NCBI GenBank assembly: GCA_964608735.1
Contig: CAZSPL010000234.1
Location: forward strand, 1-5,449
Source: CAZSPL01 sp964608735
Lineage (GTDB): Bacteria > JAJVIF01 > JAPKYR01 > CAZSPL01
DNA length: 5,449 nucleotides
Direction of reading: 5' to 3'
The notes under the pieces were generated by a model. The model saw only the letters and a program-made list of their open reading frames with translations. It made no database searches and was not told the DNA's origin. Both the position numbers and the translations under genes were made by a program. Positions 5,394 to 5,449 of this stretch are shown here, piece after piece (positions within the stretch are counted from its first letter, which is position 1; the number at the start of each line of letters is the position of its first letter).

Positions 5394-5449
5394 TTACAAA
5401 CCATTCTTTTTAATCCACGCAAGCAGTTTGTCATAAAGTTGCCCGGCGA
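5394..5449 (-). CDS. C-terminal end of an unidentified protein, N-terminus beyond the right edge
   Basis: A minus-strand frame enters from the right edge and reads AGQLYDKLLAWIKKNGL before TAA at 5396-5394. The amphipathic, Lys-rich helix ending in KNGL is typical of a protein C-terminus. The codons fit the neighbourhood only loosely, and eighteen residues are too few to name a family. The 148 bp between this stop and the glutaredoxin start, with its own promoter, suggest a separate transcription unit upstream. Confidence 0.45.
   Translation of the reverse strand, partial: AGQLYDKLLAWIKKNGL

Overview
The window is GC-rich bacterial chromosome with five supportable genes in three transcription units, plus a short gene tail at the right edge. 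A lipobox lipoprotein, a second exported protein and a polytopic GT-C-type enzyme suggest a didermic (Gram-negative-type) envelope. A ferredoxin:thioredoxin-reductase-like protein fused to a rubredoxin-like domain, next to a glutaredoxin, suggests an anaerobe or microaerophile that runs thiol reduction from low-potential electron carriers. The sequence does not fix a taxon. The lipoprotein's layout reminds me of large secreted proteins from uncultivated candidate-phylum bacteria, but this is memory and was not searched.

Left unit (1-1962, minus strand, with a promoter near 2136-2164). A small exported protein of unknown function (1342-1962) is followed, with an ATGA stop/start overlap, by a large lipoprotein that runs off the left edge (1-1345). 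The lipoprotein has no stop inside the window and lies exactly antisense to a 431-codon plus-strand open frame, so it is easy to miss; it is the real gene there. Its visible part has an N-terminal beta-rich module with a CxxC, an Ig-like module and the start of a third, Trp/Asp-rich module.

Centre (1963-4403). A 287-bp divergent spacer holds a good sigma-70-type promoter for the left unit, a long predicted leader and a small dyad/direct-repeat cluster that could be an operator. It is followed on the plus strand by a roughly 717-residue polytopic membrane protein that looks like a GT-C fold (GT39/ArnT/PMT-like) glycosyltransferase with a C-terminal soluble domain. Its stop codon is 3 nt from the stop of the convergent redox gene.

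Right unit (4407-5245, minus strand, promoter near 5290-5320). A glutaredoxin-like protein with CGWC is translationally coupled through ATGA to an FTR-beta-like/rubredoxin fusion. The likely electron path is reduced ferredoxin or rubredoxin, then the [4Fe-4S]/disulfide centre of the fusion, then glutaredoxin, then target disulfides. The domain layout matches the ferredoxin:disulfide reductase described from Methanosarcina, where such a protein works with a NrdH-type redoxin to reduce a class III ribonucleotide reductase. No RNR gene is in this window, so the target is open. At the far right, about 18 codons of another minus-strand gene end at 5394.

I saw no tRNA, rRNA, CRISPR array, insertion sequence or phage gene.
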